Shown: positions 1 to 8,723, counted from the first letter of the stretch. The stretch: 50,026 nucleotides of DNA from Hyphomicrobium sp. (GCF_020852195.1 NZ_JADZBI010000001.1:1-50026); one strand, 5' to 3'. Made by a program: numbers and translations. Notes: generated by a model not told the origin, from the sequence alone.

Positions 1-1
1 G

Positions 2-523
2 CGCGAGGAGAAAGTGCCGTATTTCGGCATTTGCCTGGGCATGCAGATGGCAGTCATCGAGATCGCCCGGCATAAAGCCGGCCTCAACGACGTTGGCTCC
101 AGCGAATTCGGCAAGTATGGCAACCCCGTCGTCGGCCTGATGACCGAATGGATGAAGGGCAACGAGCTCGAGCAGCGCCGCCTCGGCGGCGACCTCGGCG
201 GCACGATGCGCTTGGGCGCCTTCCCGGCATCGCTCGGCAAGGACACGCGCATCGCCGACATCTACGGCACGACGGAAATCTCGGAGCGCCACCGCCACCG
301 CTACGAGGTCAACACCGACTACCGCGCCCGCTTGGAGGCGGCGGGCCTCCGCTTCGCCGGCCTCTCACCGGACGGGTTGCTGCCGGAGACGGTGGAATAC
401 CCGAACCACCCCTGGTTCATCGGCGTCCAGTTCCACCCGGAGCTGAAGAGCCGCCCCTTCGACCCGCATCCGCTGTTCAAGAGCTTCATCGCTGCGGCGG
501 TTGAGAGGAGTAGGTTGGTTTAG
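2..523 (+). CDS. pyrG: CTP synthase, C-terminal part (5' end outside window)
   Basis: This is the C-terminal 173 residues of CTP synthase, which aminates UTP to CTP using ammonia released from glutamine in the last step of de novo pyrimidine synthesis. The visible part is the class I glutamine amidotransferase domain. The nucleophile Cys lies in the FGICLGMQ elbow near the start, and the His/Glu pair is in the [11 protein letters not shown] motif near the end. Family features between them include GGTMRLG and [10 protein letters not shown]. The frame is open to the window edge, so the synthetase domain lies upstream. The GTG at position 14 is an internal codon, not a start. The gene ends with TAG and is GC-rich, unlike the cassette that follows. 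Identification is secure. Confidence 0.97.
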   Translation, partial: REEKVPYFGICLGMQMAVIEIARHKAGLNDVGSSEFGKYGNPVVGLMTEWMKGNELEQRRLGGDLGGTMRLGAFPASLGKDTRIADIYGTTEISERHRHRYEVNTDYRARLEAAGLRFAGLSPDGLLPETVEYPNHPWFIGVQFHPELKSRPFDPHPLFKSFIAAAVERSRLV

Positions 524-587
524 GGCAACCGGCAAGAGTCTGGTGACACGTCCACGAACAACACCGTCGGGCTCGTCCGTGGCAAGA

Positions 588-1520
588 TCAAGGATCAAGG
601 CCGAAGGAGGACTGCTTCGGCCCTTCCACCAGTCCATGAACTCTAACTATCTCATAATGTGTGTTCATCCAAATTTGGATATCGGGGTCGAAGGACTGAG
701 TAATGCGAAGATCCACGTCGAGGGAATCGCCTTGCGCGATTGCGATTTGTCGCGCAGCAAGCCTATCGAAGAACGTCGGATCAAGGATGGCGGCAGATAT
801 TTCGATACCTTGCCAACTGAATTGCCACTTCCGTTTGGAGCGACGGAGCACGGCCTTGATAATACCAACCGTAGTGCGCTCCGTGATTTGCCGACTTGTC
901 GGCACACTGAGCGTGCGATCCGGTAGAATGTCGCGAAGGGAACGATCGAGTGCATAGTTGAGCTTCGAGATAACGCCTGGAAACTCAGAGCGAGGAATGT
1001 CGATGGCAGGCCGCGCGTGAACGTCTTCACCCGGGATGATACCCAGCGAAACCACGTCATCGTCCTGATGCACGGCCTCAATCGCCCTCTTGACTCCCTT
1101 GGCTACGGTCGGACTGCCAGCAACCTTTTCCTGATTGTCGAACACCGATTTCGGAAAAATCAATTTTTCCTGCGAGGTGACTACCACGAGCTTGTCGCCC
1201 TCCACGGTGTAAGTGGGTGTCTCGTACATGAGCTCAGAGTAGATATAGTTGACTAGCAAACCCACAATCAGCGCTTCGCTTACCCTTGCGAAAACTGCTC
1301 GAGCACGTTTGTTAGTGCGGATTTTTGCGAGGAAGCTACCCTCAGCGGTGTGCTCGAATATAATATCAAGCTCAACCTCAGGATTAACGAGCGCATTGAT
1401 TTCTTGGAGCGCGTCAGCAAGCCCGGTTAGCGCCTCCGTCAACGTGTAGACGTCAACTTCGGAGCGCGGGCCACCAAACTTTATGGTGAAAGCATCGTCA
1501 GAAAACTCGCGAAGGTCCAT
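588..1520 (-). CDS. hypothetical protein, partner of the pentapeptide-repeat protein
   Basis: A 310-aa protein that I do not recognise. The N-terminal third (residues 1-75) has an alternating strand/helix look, with a conserved-looking FTIKFGG start, a helix rich in Leu/Ala, and an EGSF segment. A hydrophobic stretch (ALIVGLLVNYIYSEL, about residues 83-97) could be a membrane segment or a buried helix. The rest is soluble, with charged helices and a C-terminal strand-rich part. It starts 31 nt after the stop of the pentapeptide-repeat gene on the same strand, so the two are probably co-transcribed. Base composition is clearly lower in GC than pyrG and the genes after 4 kb, suggesting acquisition as a unit. 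The function is unknown. Confidence 0.75.
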   Translation of the reverse strand: MDLREFSDDAFTIKFGGPRSEVDVYTLTEALTGLADALQEINALVNPEVELDIIFEHTAEGSFLAKIRTNKRARAVFARVSEALIVGLLVNYIYSELMYETPTYTVEGDKLVVVTSQEKLIFPKSVFDNQEKVAGSPTVAKGVKRAIEAVHQDDDVVSLGIIPGEDVHARPAIDIPRSEFPGVISKLNYALDRSLRDILPDRTLSVPTSRQITERTTVGIIKAVLRRSKRKWQFSWQGIEISAAILDPTFFDRLAARQIAIAQGDSLDVDLRITQSFDPDIQIWMNTHYEIVRVHGLVEGPKQSSFGLDP

Positions 1521-1551
1521 CTATGCCGCCACTTGCTGTGCGTGATCGCCC

Positions 1552-3294
1552 CTATCGCATCTGCAAGCGACGCCGCACTGCCTGGCCAATCAGGAAAACA
1601 AGGACAACCGTAAGCACCGTTTGCGCCGCTTGGAGCAAGACTGCTAATAGTCGCCGACCATCGGCTTTGCTGCCAAACCCTAGACACTCACCGAGCCGCT
1701 CCGCTCTTTGGTCGTCTTGGATGCCGACGATCAACGCGTTACGAACAGACAGCTCAACCGCGGCTAGGATAGCGCTGCCCTGATCCTGTCCGCCGCATTC
1801 TCCGCTAAGATCTGTCGAGACGGCCAGACCTCCGTTCTCGAAAGAGATGCGTACTTTGCCCGCAGCAAAATACATTGCCGGAAAGACGCAAACCGCAAAT
1901 GTCAACAACCAAAGCGCCGGACGCAGCCAGCTTTGCCCGTAGCTCGACACCAAGCCATAAAGGCTGCTCGCAAAGCCGCCTTCTAATTTCAGCTCCCTAA
2001 CAAGCAAGTCAAACTCTGTCTTTTTATCGTCAGTGCGAGCTGCGAGACGGCGTAGCACCGTCAGCCGCTGAACAATGTCCTTGCGGTCGGTAGCCGACCA
2101 AGAGTTCTTGCGCGAGGGCAAGAGCGCTTGCGACAACTCCGGGAAATGAAAGAAAGTTGCTTGCTTGAAATCGGGATACCTATCAAAGCGCGCTTGAGAT
2201 ACGAGGAAATCGCCTCCGAAGTGCGATTTCTCGAACAACGCATCCCCACCGAAATGGGCACCAGAAAAATCCGTGTCGGCGCCAAAGCGAGCCTGAGAAA
2301 AATCAACAACAATGGCGTCATGAAGGTCAGCGTCCCGGAACACTAAGTTGCCAAAGCATTCAAGGTCTTTAAAGTCGACCGTGAGGCGCTGCGCGGTATT
2401 GATTGCCAGCTTACTAGGTCTAAAATGTGCGCCACGAAATGAGAACGACCTTCGGAGTGACGGATCTCCAATCCGCGCTTCTCTGAATGATAAAACCTCA
2501 CTGTCCAGATCTGCGCGGAAAGTAGCCTTCTCAAAGGACACAACGAGATCGGCCGTCTCTCTGGCGCTAGCATCTGCATTGTCGCCGTCCGGATCACCGT
2601 CGGTGACAAGGCTGAACTCCGCCCCATCAAACGACGCGCCCGCATCAAAGACGGCTTCTGTGAAGAAGACGTTGCCTCCGAATCGCGTACCACCAAACGC
2701 TGCGTGTTCAGAGAATTTAGCATCTGCGAACCGTGCATGTGAAATAGAATAGCGGAATGTCACCTTCTCAAAGGCCAAGCCGCCCTTGAACTCGGTCGCC
2801 ACAAAATTTCCGGCACCGTGGAAGACAACGTTCTCGAACGTCACCGCGCTGCCGAACGACGAACCGTCGAATTTTGCGGAGGCATAAAACCTGCAACCCC
2901 TAAAGCTTACAACTTGTCCAAAGGACACACCGGTGAAGTCCGCCAAGTAGAGCGTCGATCTCCGAACGGAAACACTTTGGAAAAATGTTGCTCCTGCGAA
3001 CGTGGTCTTGTTTCCTCGCGCCGAGGGAACTGTAACGCCTCTCAAGCGTACCGGACCGAAAAATTTCGCGCCCGCAAAACTTACACCTTTATCGAAGCGG
3101 GTGTTGTTCAGCGAAACTTGCCCGGTGAACGTAGCGCCTGAGAAGTCTTGGAAGTCAGCGAAAACTTGCCCATCCAAATTCAGCGTTGAGAACGTTTTCG
3201 TTTCGGCCGGGCTGGATGCCTCCCTGGAGACAAGCTCCTCGTCGTCATCCAGTTCGACCGCTTCCTTACGAAGCGACGCGTCGAGCGAAGCCAT
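1552..3294 (-). CDS. pentapeptide-repeat protein with two C-terminal transmembrane segments
   Basis: A 580-aa protein. Residues from about 45 to 400 are pentapeptide repeats of the A(D/N)LxF type (for example FSGATF, FAGAKF, FDGSSF, FDGAEF), which fold as a right-handed quadrilateral beta-helix. The C-terminal part has a first membrane segment (ALWLLTFAVCVFPAMYFAAG), a loop with SVRNALIVG and several Cys, and a second membrane segment (LLQAAQTVLTVVLVFLIG) ending in RRRLQMR. This repeat-plus-2TM layout is a recurrent, poorly characterised family. The start chosen is the ATG at 3294, preceded by GGGGAG 7 nt upstream; the frame is open further up to 3522 but that part looks non-coding. Composition is lower in GC than the flanks. 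It probably acts at the inner membrane; the exact role is unknown. Confidence 0.85.
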   Translation of the reverse strand: MASLDASLRKEAVELDDDEELVSREASSPAETKTFSTLNLDGQVFADFQDFSGATFTGQVSLNNTRFDKGVSFAGAKFFGPVRLRGVTVPSARGNKTTFAGATFFQSVSVRRSTLYLADFTGVSFGQVVSFRGCRFYASAKFDGSSFGSAVTFENVVFHGAGNFVATEFKGGLAFEKVTFRYSISHARFADAKFSEHAAFGGTRFGGNVFFTEAVFDAGASFDGAEFSLVTDGDPDGDNADASARETADLVVSFEKATFRADLDSEVLSFREARIGDPSLRRSFSFRGAHFRPSKLAINTAQRLTVDFKDLECFGNLVFRDADLHDAIVVDFSQARFGADTDFSGAHFGGDALFEKSHFGGDFLVSQARFDRYPDFKQATFFHFPELSQALLPSRKNSWSATDRKDIVQRLTVLRRLAARTDDKKTEFDLLVRELKLEGGFASSLYGLVSSYGQSWLRPALWLLTFAVCVFPAMYFAAGKVRISFENGGLAVSTDLSGECGGQDQGSAILAAVELSVRNALIVGIQDDQRAERLGECLGFGSKADGRRLLAVLLQAAQTVLTVVLVFLIGQAVRRRLQMR

Positions 3295-3983
3295 TTTCAA
3301 CTCCCCGCAATACACATAAATGGCAATGACGAGCACAATGCGCCTGCGCGCCATAAGTGTACAGACATCTGAGCGTCCGTCGGTAGGCGAATCCACAATG
3401 TTGCGTGGCACCCTCGCTACGAATCTTATCCCCTCTTCCTCACACCACCCTCTCCGCATCCCGCTCATTCGGGGGCCGGCGTGAGCTGGATGCCCGCGGG
3501 CGGGAGCTGCGCCTCTCCTCAAGACTGATACCCATCAGCTGGACTGGAAAGGTGCGGAGCCGTCTCCCCGGTGGATGGACCGGAGAGCAAACGCATGAAC
3601 GGTGGATGTTCGGTCATGCGGCTTCGTACCGGTAGGGGTTGCGTCGCGCGGGGCTGGACACGTCGCGGGCGACCATCGCCAACGGCAATCCGGCATCAAG
3701 TGCGCGCGGCGTGAGCAGCGGCGGGGCGGGTCGTGCCGAAGGCACGCAAACAACGACTAGCCGCATCCCCGGATTCTACCCACGGCCTGCCGCTCCGCTC
3801 CCCGAGCATGCCGAAGGGGTGCAATCGAAGGGGAACAAGACCCGCTCTTTGAAACGATCCAGGCCATCCCCGCGAGCCTCACATCCTCGCGGCTATCCAC
3901 GCATGCTCCACCAGCTCCGCGCGTCCTTGCGCGCCGCTTGGGCCGCCCATAGGCTCGCGCTCAGCGAGACAAGGAGCGATCCC
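3295..3983. other. 689-bp intergenic region, nothing convincing
   Basis: This stretch separates the lower-GC cassette from the next gene. Open frames exist on both strands (for example plus-strand 3639-3983), but their translations are Arg/Pro/Ser-rich and featureless, with no ribosome binding site. I looked for tRNA, tmRNA and RNase P signatures and saw none. It may hold decayed sequence at the cassette junction. Confidence 0.4.
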
Positions 3984-4115
3984 ATGCACACGAAGCACAT
4001 CGTGACGTTCGGCGGCGTGGCCTGCATCCTGGCCATGCTGGCCTATCTGTTCGTGTTCGCGGACGGCCCGATCGTCGATAGCCCGACGCCGCTCGCCGTC
4101 CCCTCCACGCCCTGA
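3984..4115 (+). CDS. 43-aa single-pass membrane microprotein
   Basis: This small protein has a short charged N-terminus (MHTKH), one membrane segment (VACILAMLAYLFVFA) and a short Pro/Ser-rich tail (PTPLAVPSTP). The start is well supported by AAGGAG at 3971-3976, 7 nt before the ATG. The frame is open further upstream, but that part lacks any plausible start signal. It lies 90 nt before a DUF3592-like membrane protein on the same strand and may be co-expressed with it. No family is recognised. It could be a small envelope-stress or membrane-complex subunit, but nothing in the sequence decides this. Confidence 0.6.
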   Translation: MHTKHIVTFGGVACILAMLAYLFVFADGPIVDSPTPLAVPSTP

Positions 4116-4205
4116 CGGACATGAGCCTGCAGCGTGTTCCCCCGGAGACAGCCGGACGCGCTCCGTCAGGCCAGGCTCGCAGCGCAAATCATGGGAGGAG
4201 TGGGG

Positions 4206-4835
4206 ATGAGCGCCTCGTCGGCGGCCCGGAACGTTTCCTGGAAACAAGCAAGCTTCGACGCCTGGGCGAACGGCGCCAAGCGGCGCACCCTCGTCCTGAC
4301 GGGACTCCTGCTCCTGCTTCTGGCCGCCGCCTGCACGTTCGCGGTCGCGGTGATGGGCCCGCGCCTCGTCCGCGAAGGACGCCTGCTGTGGTTCGGCTCA
4401 TACACACAAGGCGTCGTCGAGAACGCCGCCCTGCGCCGCGTCGGATCCTTCAAGGGCGGCGCGCCCAAGTACCAGCTCACCATCGACTACAGCTTCGTCG
4501 CCCACACGGGCGTCGCCTATAGCGGACGAACGCTGCGCGGCGACATCCGCACCCCGCCGGATTTCCACCCCGGAGACGCGACTGGCGTCTTCTACGAGGC
4601 AGCCAACCCGGCGAACTCTGTTGCGGAGCACAATCTCAGGACCGACGTCTACGGACTGCTTCTCTTCCTGCCGTTCCTTGTCGCGGTGGGGCTCGGGTCC
4701 ACCCTCTGGTACGTCGTCCGCTTCTGGAAATGGGCATCCAACCGCGCCCCACGGCCCGCGAAGTCGGGCGCATCGACGAGGAAACCGTACGTTCGCTCTC
4801 CGGCAGTGAAGCGGGCCACGTGGCTGCAGAAGTGA
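4206..4835 (+). CDS. DUF3592-like membrane protein
   Basis: A 209-aa protein with two membrane segments: TLVLTGLLLLLLAAACTFAV at about residues 29-48, and GLLLFLPFLVAVGLGSTLWY near residue 150. Between them is an extracytoplasmic beta-rich domain with GVVENAAL, a YQLTIDYSF strand and GVFYEAANPANSV. The DYSF and VFYxxxNPxxSV pattern is that of DUF3592 proteins, whose function is unknown. The ATG at 4206 was chosen because GGGAGGAG lies just upstream; ATG 4191 and ATG 4134 are less well placed alternatives. The C-terminal tail after the second membrane segment is basic and cytoplasmic. Its plus-strand neighbour is the 43-aa membrane protein; convergent to it is the frameshifted secreted-protein gene, 13 nt away. 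Confidence 0.75.
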   Translation: MSASSAARNVSWKQASFDAWANGAKRRTLVLTGLLLLLLAAACTFAVAVMGPRLVREGRLLWFGSYTQGVVENAALRRVGSFKGGAPKYQLTIDYSFVAHTGVAYSGRTLRGDIRTPPDFHPGDATGVFYEAANPANSVAEHNLRTDVYGLLLFLPFLVAVGLGSTLWYVVRFWKWASNRAPRPAKSGASTRKPYVRSPAVKRATWLQK

Positions 4836-4848
4836 CCCAGACCCTGGC

Positions 4849-5432
4849 TCACTCCCCCGCCGCGCCCTCCCGCGTGATCGAGCCGAGCACCTGCCTCAGG
4901 AGCTCCGTGTCACGCACGCCGGCCATCTCGCGCAGCTCCGCCTGCGAGTAGCCGCCGACGTCATCCGACAGCAGCGGCGCGATCTCGTCCTCTGCGAACG
5001 GGCACCGCTTGAACACGAACGGCGGCAGATCCGGCAACCGCTCCGCGCTGTCGCCCTCGCCAAGCGTCAGCATTGCCACCGCATCGGCGCCGAGCACCGT
5101 CACCTTCGCACGGTCCGGCGCCGTCTGCGTCACGTCGTTGATGTGATTGACATGCGTCGCGCAATTGTCGACCGCCGTGACGGCGTCGAAGGAGCACATG
5201 CCCTGCTTGTAGCGCAGGAACCGCGCTCGCCCATGCGCATCCCAGTGGCGCTTATCCAGGAGGTAGCCGCTGAATGCGCCATCGCGCGACTGATGCAGAA
5301 TGTCGAAGGCGCACGCCGCAGTGCCGATCCCGGCCGCTCGAGCGCGAAGAACCCCGCGAACGGATAGGAGTCGGCAGCGGCCATGCCGGCGAACATCTGG
5401 CTGGCGGCGATCAAGCAGGCGCGCAGCTTCAT
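4849..5432 (-). pseudogene. secreted protein of unknown function, interrupted by a frameshift
   Basis: The coding signal switches frame once. From the ATG at 5432 (AGGGGAG just upstream) one frame gives a signal peptide and early mature part (MKLRACLIAASQMFAGMAAA, then DSYPFAGFFALERPG). It then loses sense. The neighbouring frame picks up at about 5328 with GIGTAACAFDILHQS and runs to the stop at 4849. The switch falls at a GGG run near 5327-5331, where one extra G would restore a single 194-aa frame. The mature part has several Cys and an acidic, helical C-terminal region (LSDDVGGYSQAELREMAGV). It may be a true pseudogene, a sequencing or assembly error, or less likely programmed slippage. 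A start further up at 5553 in the downstream frame gives a low-quality N-terminus. No family recognised. Confidence 0.65.
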
Positions 5433-5574
5433 CTCTCCCCTCGCTTTTTTGCACCACTATACAGCGCACCTCCCCGCACGCACCGCTGCAGTCGTGCCAC
5501 GAAAGAAGCGGCCGCCGGCACGAGCGAACAAAATTCCCCGCGCAGACGGCCATGAGAGGATAGGACCGAAAAGG

Positions 5575-6030
5575 TTAGTGCTCAGCGAGCGCAACGTGCT
5601 TCCTGCCGTACTCCTTCCGGGCGTACTCCTTCCTCGGATACTCCTTTTTCGAGTAACGCTTCTTGGAAGGCTTGCTAGCGTAACGCTTTTTCAGGTCGCT
5701 CTTACTGGCGACCTGCTTCTGAACGGTGGTTTTCTTGGCGAATCGCTTCTTGCTGTACTGCTTTTGCGCGACTCGAGTCTTGGTCTGATACTTCTTGGCA
5801 ACGGCCTTCGACTTGATCATTCCCGCATCCGCGAGCGCCCCGAGGCAGCGCGTGGAGAGGCGGGGACCGACATCCCTCATGCATTTCCGCACACCGGGAG
5901 TGCCCACGGCGTGATGACTGCAATGAGCGAAGTAATCGTCCTTGCAGGCGAGCTTGACGGTCAGACTGACGGCAAAGGCGTTGGCGGTTGAGAACGCGAG
6001 CACGACGACAGCGAGTATTGTGGCTTTCAT
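5575..6030 (-). CDS. secreted small Cys protein with Lys/Tyr-rich repeat tail
   Basis: A 151-aa protein with a clear signal peptide (MKATILAVVVLAFSTANAFA), a short Cys domain (residues about 29-70: CKDDYFAHCSHH, KCMRDV, RCLGAL), and a long strongly basic tail with degenerate KKY/RKEY units (SKKRYSKKEY, RKEYARKEYGRK). The Cys domain resembles a small periplasmic family found in rhizobia and relatives, with spacing CxxxxxxxC...C...C. The tail could bind nucleic acid, anionic cell-wall polymer or glucan; this is inference from charge. The gene stands alone on the minus strand. No catalytic motif is visible. Confidence 0.75.
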   Translation of the reverse strand: MKATILAVVVLAFSTANAFAVSLTVKLACKDDYFAHCSHHAVGTPGVRKCMRDVGPRLSTRCLGALADAGMIKSKAVAKKYQTKTRVAQKQYSKKRFAKKTTVQKQVASKSDLKKRYASKPSKKRYSKKEYPRKEYARKEYGRKHVALAEH

Positions 6031-6460
6031 GAGGTGTCCTCCGTGGCGCCGCAGTATTTCAACAGATTCTCGCGACTCTGACGAAGGTTTTCATGCATCT
6101 ACAGCATGCAGAATGCTTGCGCGAAACTTGCCGTTCGGCATCGCGCGCATCCTCACGCAAGCGTTTGCGCCGTGCGCCGACGCCGGCAACGCGCCCGCAG
6201 CGACAATTCTCGGTTCACGCGACGGAGCGGTTCACATCGAGGTTTTCTCGAAAGAAAATAAGGAGATGAATCGGGGCGGCGTGTTGGATCTCTCGCGGGC
6301 TGAGCGCGAGCAAGAAAACGGGGGAGACATGACGCAGGTGCTGAGCTGATCCGCGAGCACGACGCCGGCGCATGGACGGCCGTCACGCACGGCGCGACGG
6401 CCACGGGCTCGATTTATCCCCGGCGGCGAGGGCTCATGAGAAACTCCGAGCCGACGCCCC
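6031..6460. other. 430-bp intergenic region, no gene seen
   Basis: The stretch lies between the start of the Cys/Lys-rich secreted protein gene and the stop of the SGNH hydrolase gene, both on the minus strand. Short frames (for example 6153-6404 minus) give Arg/Pro/Ser-rich translations without a start signal. The part next to 6030 presumably holds the promoter of the secreted protein gene. Nothing else is recognised. Confidence 0.4.
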
Positions 6461-7363
6461 TTACATGCTGGCCGCGTCCTCCGGGGCCACCACCTTGACG
6501 GCGGGCGGGGCGGCCGCCGGCGGCACAGCAGCGGCTGGCATCGCCGGCCGCGGCGGCGGCGGGATCGGAGCCGCAGCCGAGCGCAGCGACTGCGCCAGGA
6601 GGCGGCCGATGCAGTCGTAGGACCTGTCGTTGAGATGGAACTCGTCGGACGAGAGCAGCGACGCCGCCGTGAACTGGGCGCTCGCGATCAGGTGCTGCAT
6701 GATGGCGAAGCGCTTCATGACGGGCACGCGCAGCTCGCCGGCGACCTCGCGCAGGGTGGCCATGTAGAGCGGCCCGTTCTTGACCTTCGTGAACCGCGGA
6801 TAGAACTGCTGATCGATGAGCACGACATCGGCGCCCAGCCCCCGAAAGCGCGTGATGCCGGTGCGAAGCTGCTCCCGGTAGGTGTCGATGGCCACGCCGC
6901 GGATCGCATCGTTGACGCCGGTCTGCCAGAGCACGAGCTGCGGCTTGTGGGGCGCCACGTCCGTGTCGATGCGGGCCAGCATGTGCCGGGCGAGCTGCCC
7001 ATTGACGCCCGCGTTGATGACCCGCACGTCGCTCTTCGGCCATGCAGCGCGGAGCTCCTGCTCGAGGCGGGCGGGATAGGTGTGCGTGCGGCTGCTCGCG
7101 CCCTTCCCCCACGTGCTCGACGAGCCGAGCGCCACGACGCGAATCGGGCTGCCGGAATGAACGGCGGCCAGAAACTTGGGGAGCGGCGCCTCGAGCTTCA
7201 CGAGCTCGGGCGGCGCCGTGCAGCCGCCCGCCAAAGCCGGGAGCGGCACGGAGGAGACGCCGCCGGCCAGCAGGGCGGCGGCTAAGGTCAGGTGGAAGCG
7301 AGGACGGGCTCGGTGCGGGCCCGTTGCGGAACACGGATTTGCTTGCGGCGCGACATCTGCCAT
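6461..7363 (-). CDS. secreted SGNH/GDSL-family hydrolase
   Basis: A 300-aa exported esterase-like protein. After a signal peptide (LTLAAALLAGGVSSVPLPALA, about residues 25-45), the SGNH blocks are visible: block I VALGSSSTWG with the nucleophile Ser, block II INAGVNG with the Gly/Asn oxyanion residues, block III QTGVNDA, and block V SSDEFHLND with the Asp-His pair. The last 50 residues are Pro/Ala-rich and disordered. The family removes acyl esters from sugars and lipids. The gene starts inside the 3' end of opgC (76-nt overlap, same strand), which implies co-expression. Since OpgC adds succinyl groups to periplasmic glucans, this hydrolase may act on glycan or glucan esters; that is inference. 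The start is the ATG at 7363. Confidence 0.85.
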   Translation of the reverse strand: MADVAPQANPCSATGPHRARPRFHLTLAAALLAGGVSSVPLPALAGGCTAPPELVKLEAPLPKFLAAVHSGSPIRVVALGSSSTWGKGASSRTHTYPARLEQELRAAWPKSDVRVINAGVNGQLARHMLARIDTDVAPHKPQLVLWQTGVNDAIRGVAIDTYREQLRTGITRFRGLGADVVLIDQQFYPRFTKVKNGPLYMATLREVAGELRVPVMKRFAIMQHLIASAQFTAASLLSSDEFHLNDRSYDCIGRLLAQSLRSAAAPIPPPPRPAMPAAAVPPAAAPPAVKVVAPEDAASM

Positions 7364-8433
7364 GCGGTCACACTCATGATCGCGATGCCGGCCACGTTCA
7401 CCGCCAGCATCATCATTTGATTGGAACCCAACTCACGCAGGGCTATCCAACCAAAAAATGACAGCAGTGTGCCAAGAGAGAAAACTTCGAGTGAATGTTT
7501 GCCGCAGGTCTGGATGACGCAGGCCCAGGATTGCTTGAGCCACGCCGCATTTTTGGGCACCAGCGCGGCCACCACGTAGGCGAGGGCTAGAACGTGCAGG
7601 AAGCGCCACATCGACAGGTCATGCTTGCTCATCGGCTCGACCAGCTCCCGCGACAGGAGCCGCCCGTCCGGCAGCCAGGAATACTGGACCCAGGGCGCCG
7701 CAACGATAAAGGCGAAAATCAGGTAGGCCGCCGCGAGCACGAGAACCCAGACCTGCGGCGGCGGCATATGCATGCGCCGCACGAGCACGGAGGCCGCCGC
7801 GCCGGTGGTGAAGAGGAGCTGCCAGGCGAACGGGTTGAAGAACCATCCGGTCTCGCGATGGTGCGCCGGAAGGTTGACCGTCGCGAAGTTGGCGACCAGC
7901 CAGATGGCGAACGAGATCGCAAGCGTTAGCGCCACGCTCCGCCGCAGCAGGACGAGCACGACCGGCAGCCAGAACATGAGCACGACGTACATCGGCAGGA
8001 TGTTCATCTGGTTGGGCTGGTAGAAGAGCAGCATCGCCGAGCCCAGGGTGCGCCAAGGGTCCGTGGCCAGGCCGCCGATGGCGATGTTGTGCACATAAGC
8101 CGGGTACTGGAACAAACGTGCCGCGCTGTAGAGCATGATCGCCGAGGCGATGAACACGATGATGTGCCACACGTAGATCTCGCTGGCCCGGCGGCTGGCG
8201 CGGGCAAACGCGCCGCGGAAATCGCCGCGCTCCGCCATCGACCAGTACGCGAGGCCCGCCGAGTAGCCCGCGAGAAGCACGAATACCTCGCTCGCATCCG
8301 CGAAGCCGAAGTTGCGAAGCGTCGCCGAGGCCCAGGTGTTGTCGGGCACGTGGTCGATGAAAATGAAGATGAGCGCCAAGCCACGGAAAAAGTCGATCCG
8401 CAGGTCTCGCTCTTTGCGCCGACTTGTGCTCAT
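7288..8433 (-). CDS. opgC: OpgC-family membrane acyltransferase (glucan succinylation)
   Basis: A 381-aa polytopic membrane protein of the OpgC family, which transfers succinyl groups to osmoregulated periplasmic glucans in the inner membrane. The N-terminus has the typical RDLRIDFFRGLALIFIFIDH motif with the conserved Arg/Asp and a catalytic-type His. About ten hydrophobic segments follow (for example FVLLAGYSAGLAYW and MNILPMYVVLMFWLPVVLVL). Length fits the family. The start at ATG 8433 is followed at once by a basic cytoplasmic segment. The downstream SGNH hydrolase overlaps its 3' end. No opgG or opgH gene is in the window, so the glucan synthase must lie elsewhere. Confidence 0.93.
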   Translation of the reverse strand: MSTSRRKERDLRIDFFRGLALIFIFIDHVPDNTWASATLRNFGFADASEVFVLLAGYSAGLAYWSMAERGDFRGAFARASRRASEIYVWHIIVFIASAIMLYSAARLFQYPAYVHNIAIGGLATDPWRTLGSAMLLFYQPNQMNILPMYVVLMFWLPVVLVLLRRSVALTLAISFAIWLVANFATVNLPAHHRETGWFFNPFAWQLLFTTGAAASVLVRRMHMPPPQVWVLVLAAAYLIFAFIVAAPWVQYSWLPDGRLLSRELVEPMSKHDLSMWRFLHVLALAYVVAALVPKNAAWLKQSWACVIQTCGKHSLEVFSLGTLLSFFGWIALRELGSNQMMMLAVNVAGIAIMSVTAWQMSRRKQIRVPQRARTEPVLAST

Positions 8434-8585
8434 GCGGTGCCACGACCCAGATTGTTGACACGATGCAGGCGGTAAACCCGCGCACCCGCGACGTTAACGC
8501 CGGGACACGCCTTTGGTTTCAAACCTCGCTTAACCAAGACGACCCTTTGCTTGCAGTCGCAGCGGCAAGACTTAAATGACGCAAG

Positions 8586-8723
8586 ATGAACGGGAGCAAA
8601 ACGGCGGGACTTGTGCTCGGCATCACGATCGGTGTTCCCATCGGGGTGGCCTTGGGCAACATCGGCCTGGGGATCGGGATCGGCCTCGCACTTGGAATCG
8701 CGATCGGCGCCATCGTCGACTAG
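8586..8723 (+). CDS. 45-aa glycine-zipper membrane microprotein
   Basis: A very short gene on the plus strand between two minus-strand genes. After MNGSKTAG the product is almost entirely a Gly/Ile/Leu/Ala repeat (LVLGITIGVPIGVALG, then NIGLGIGIGLALGIAIGAIV), ending in Asp. The regular GxxxG and GxG spacing is that of glycine-zipper membrane proteins that pack tightly or oligomerise. The ATG at 8586 is the only possible ATG start because a stop lies 9 nt upstream in frame; the ribosome binding site is weak. The regular pattern and lack of stops make it unlikely to be chance. Function is unknown; a small toxin or membrane-stress peptide is possible, as is a structural membrane peptide. Confidence 0.6.
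   Translation: MNGSKTAGLVLGITIGVPIGVALGNIGLGIGIGLALGIAIGAIVD

Noticed and set aside
3295-3983. tRNA, tmRNA or RNase P RNA in the long spacer
   Set aside because: No T-loop, acceptor or conserved core sequence could be found on either strand.
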